Below, piece by piece: positions 35,976-35,988 of a DNA stretch of 35,988 bases (positions are counted from its first letter, which is position 1; each line of letters starts with the position of its first letter). The stretch is from Puniceicoccaceae bacterium. Its GTDB lineage: Bacteria; Verrucomicrobiota; Verrucomicrobiia; Opitutales; Coraliomargaritaceae. Below the pieces are notes generated by a model. That model was not told the origin of the DNA, made no database searches, and saw only the letters and a list, made by a program, of their open reading frames with translations. The stretch is taken from NCBI GenBank assembly GCA_902587165.1, contig CACIKF010000011.1, forward strand, positions 1 to 35,988, read 5' to 3'. The position numbers were made by a program, and so were the translations under genes.

Positions 35976-35988
35976 TAATCTTTTGAAT

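Overview
The window looks like a chromosomal segment of a marine, aerobic, Gram-negative heterotroph. The most likely source is the Verrucomicrobiota (Opitutia/Puniceicoccales type). This rests on four exported or probably exported S1-type sulfatases beside glycoside hydrolases, no SusC/SusD pair, few Shine-Dalgarno sequences, a b-type succinate dehydrogenase in the order cytochrome b-flavoprotein-iron-sulfur, and verrucomicrobial-style beta-sandwich modules on secreted enzymes. The taxonomic call is inference.

The left half (1-19754) reads as a sulfated-polysaccharide utilisation locus of four transcription units. Unit 1 (+, 1-6803) holds the end of a sulfatase, an aldehyde dehydrogenase, an enolase-superfamily cycloisomerase/dehydratase, an Eda-type aldolase, a PfkB 2-keto-3-deoxy-sugar-acid kinase and a secreted parallel beta-helix protein. 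The four cytoplasmic enzymes match, step for step, the known catabolism of 3,6-anhydro-D-galactose (AHG) from carrageenan: oxidation, cycloisomerisation to 2-keto-3-deoxygalactonate, phosphorylation, and cleavage to pyruvate and glyceraldehyde-3-phosphate. Unit 2 (-, 12517-7042) holds a clan GH-A hydrolase and two sulfatases. Unit 3 (+, 12765-17190), divergent from unit 2, holds a GPH-family sugar:cation symporter, a third complete sulfatase and a cytoplasmic GH1 glycosidase. Unit 4 (-, 19754-17199) is a secreted multidomain GH5 enzyme with a domain inserted in its barrel. The model is that secreted hydrolases and sulfatases trim a sulfated galactan outside the cytoplasm, the symporter imports short sugars, GH1 splits them and the unit-1 enzymes burn the anhydro-sugar. 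No endo-carrageenase, agarase or regulator can be named with certainty here.

The right half (19902-35988) is ordinary cellular machinery: an RhlE-like DEAD-box helicase, a FAD disulfide oxidoreductase translationally coupled to an O-antigen-ligase-like membrane protein, a membrane-anchored alpha/beta hydrolase, a PLP aminotransferase, CTP synthase, succinate dehydrogenase/fumarate reductase, a YicC-family RNase, phosphoglycerate dehydrogenase with a strong terminator, and PlsY. Several intergenic inverted repeats are described. No tRNA, rRNA, CRISPR, insertion sequence or phage gene was recognised.
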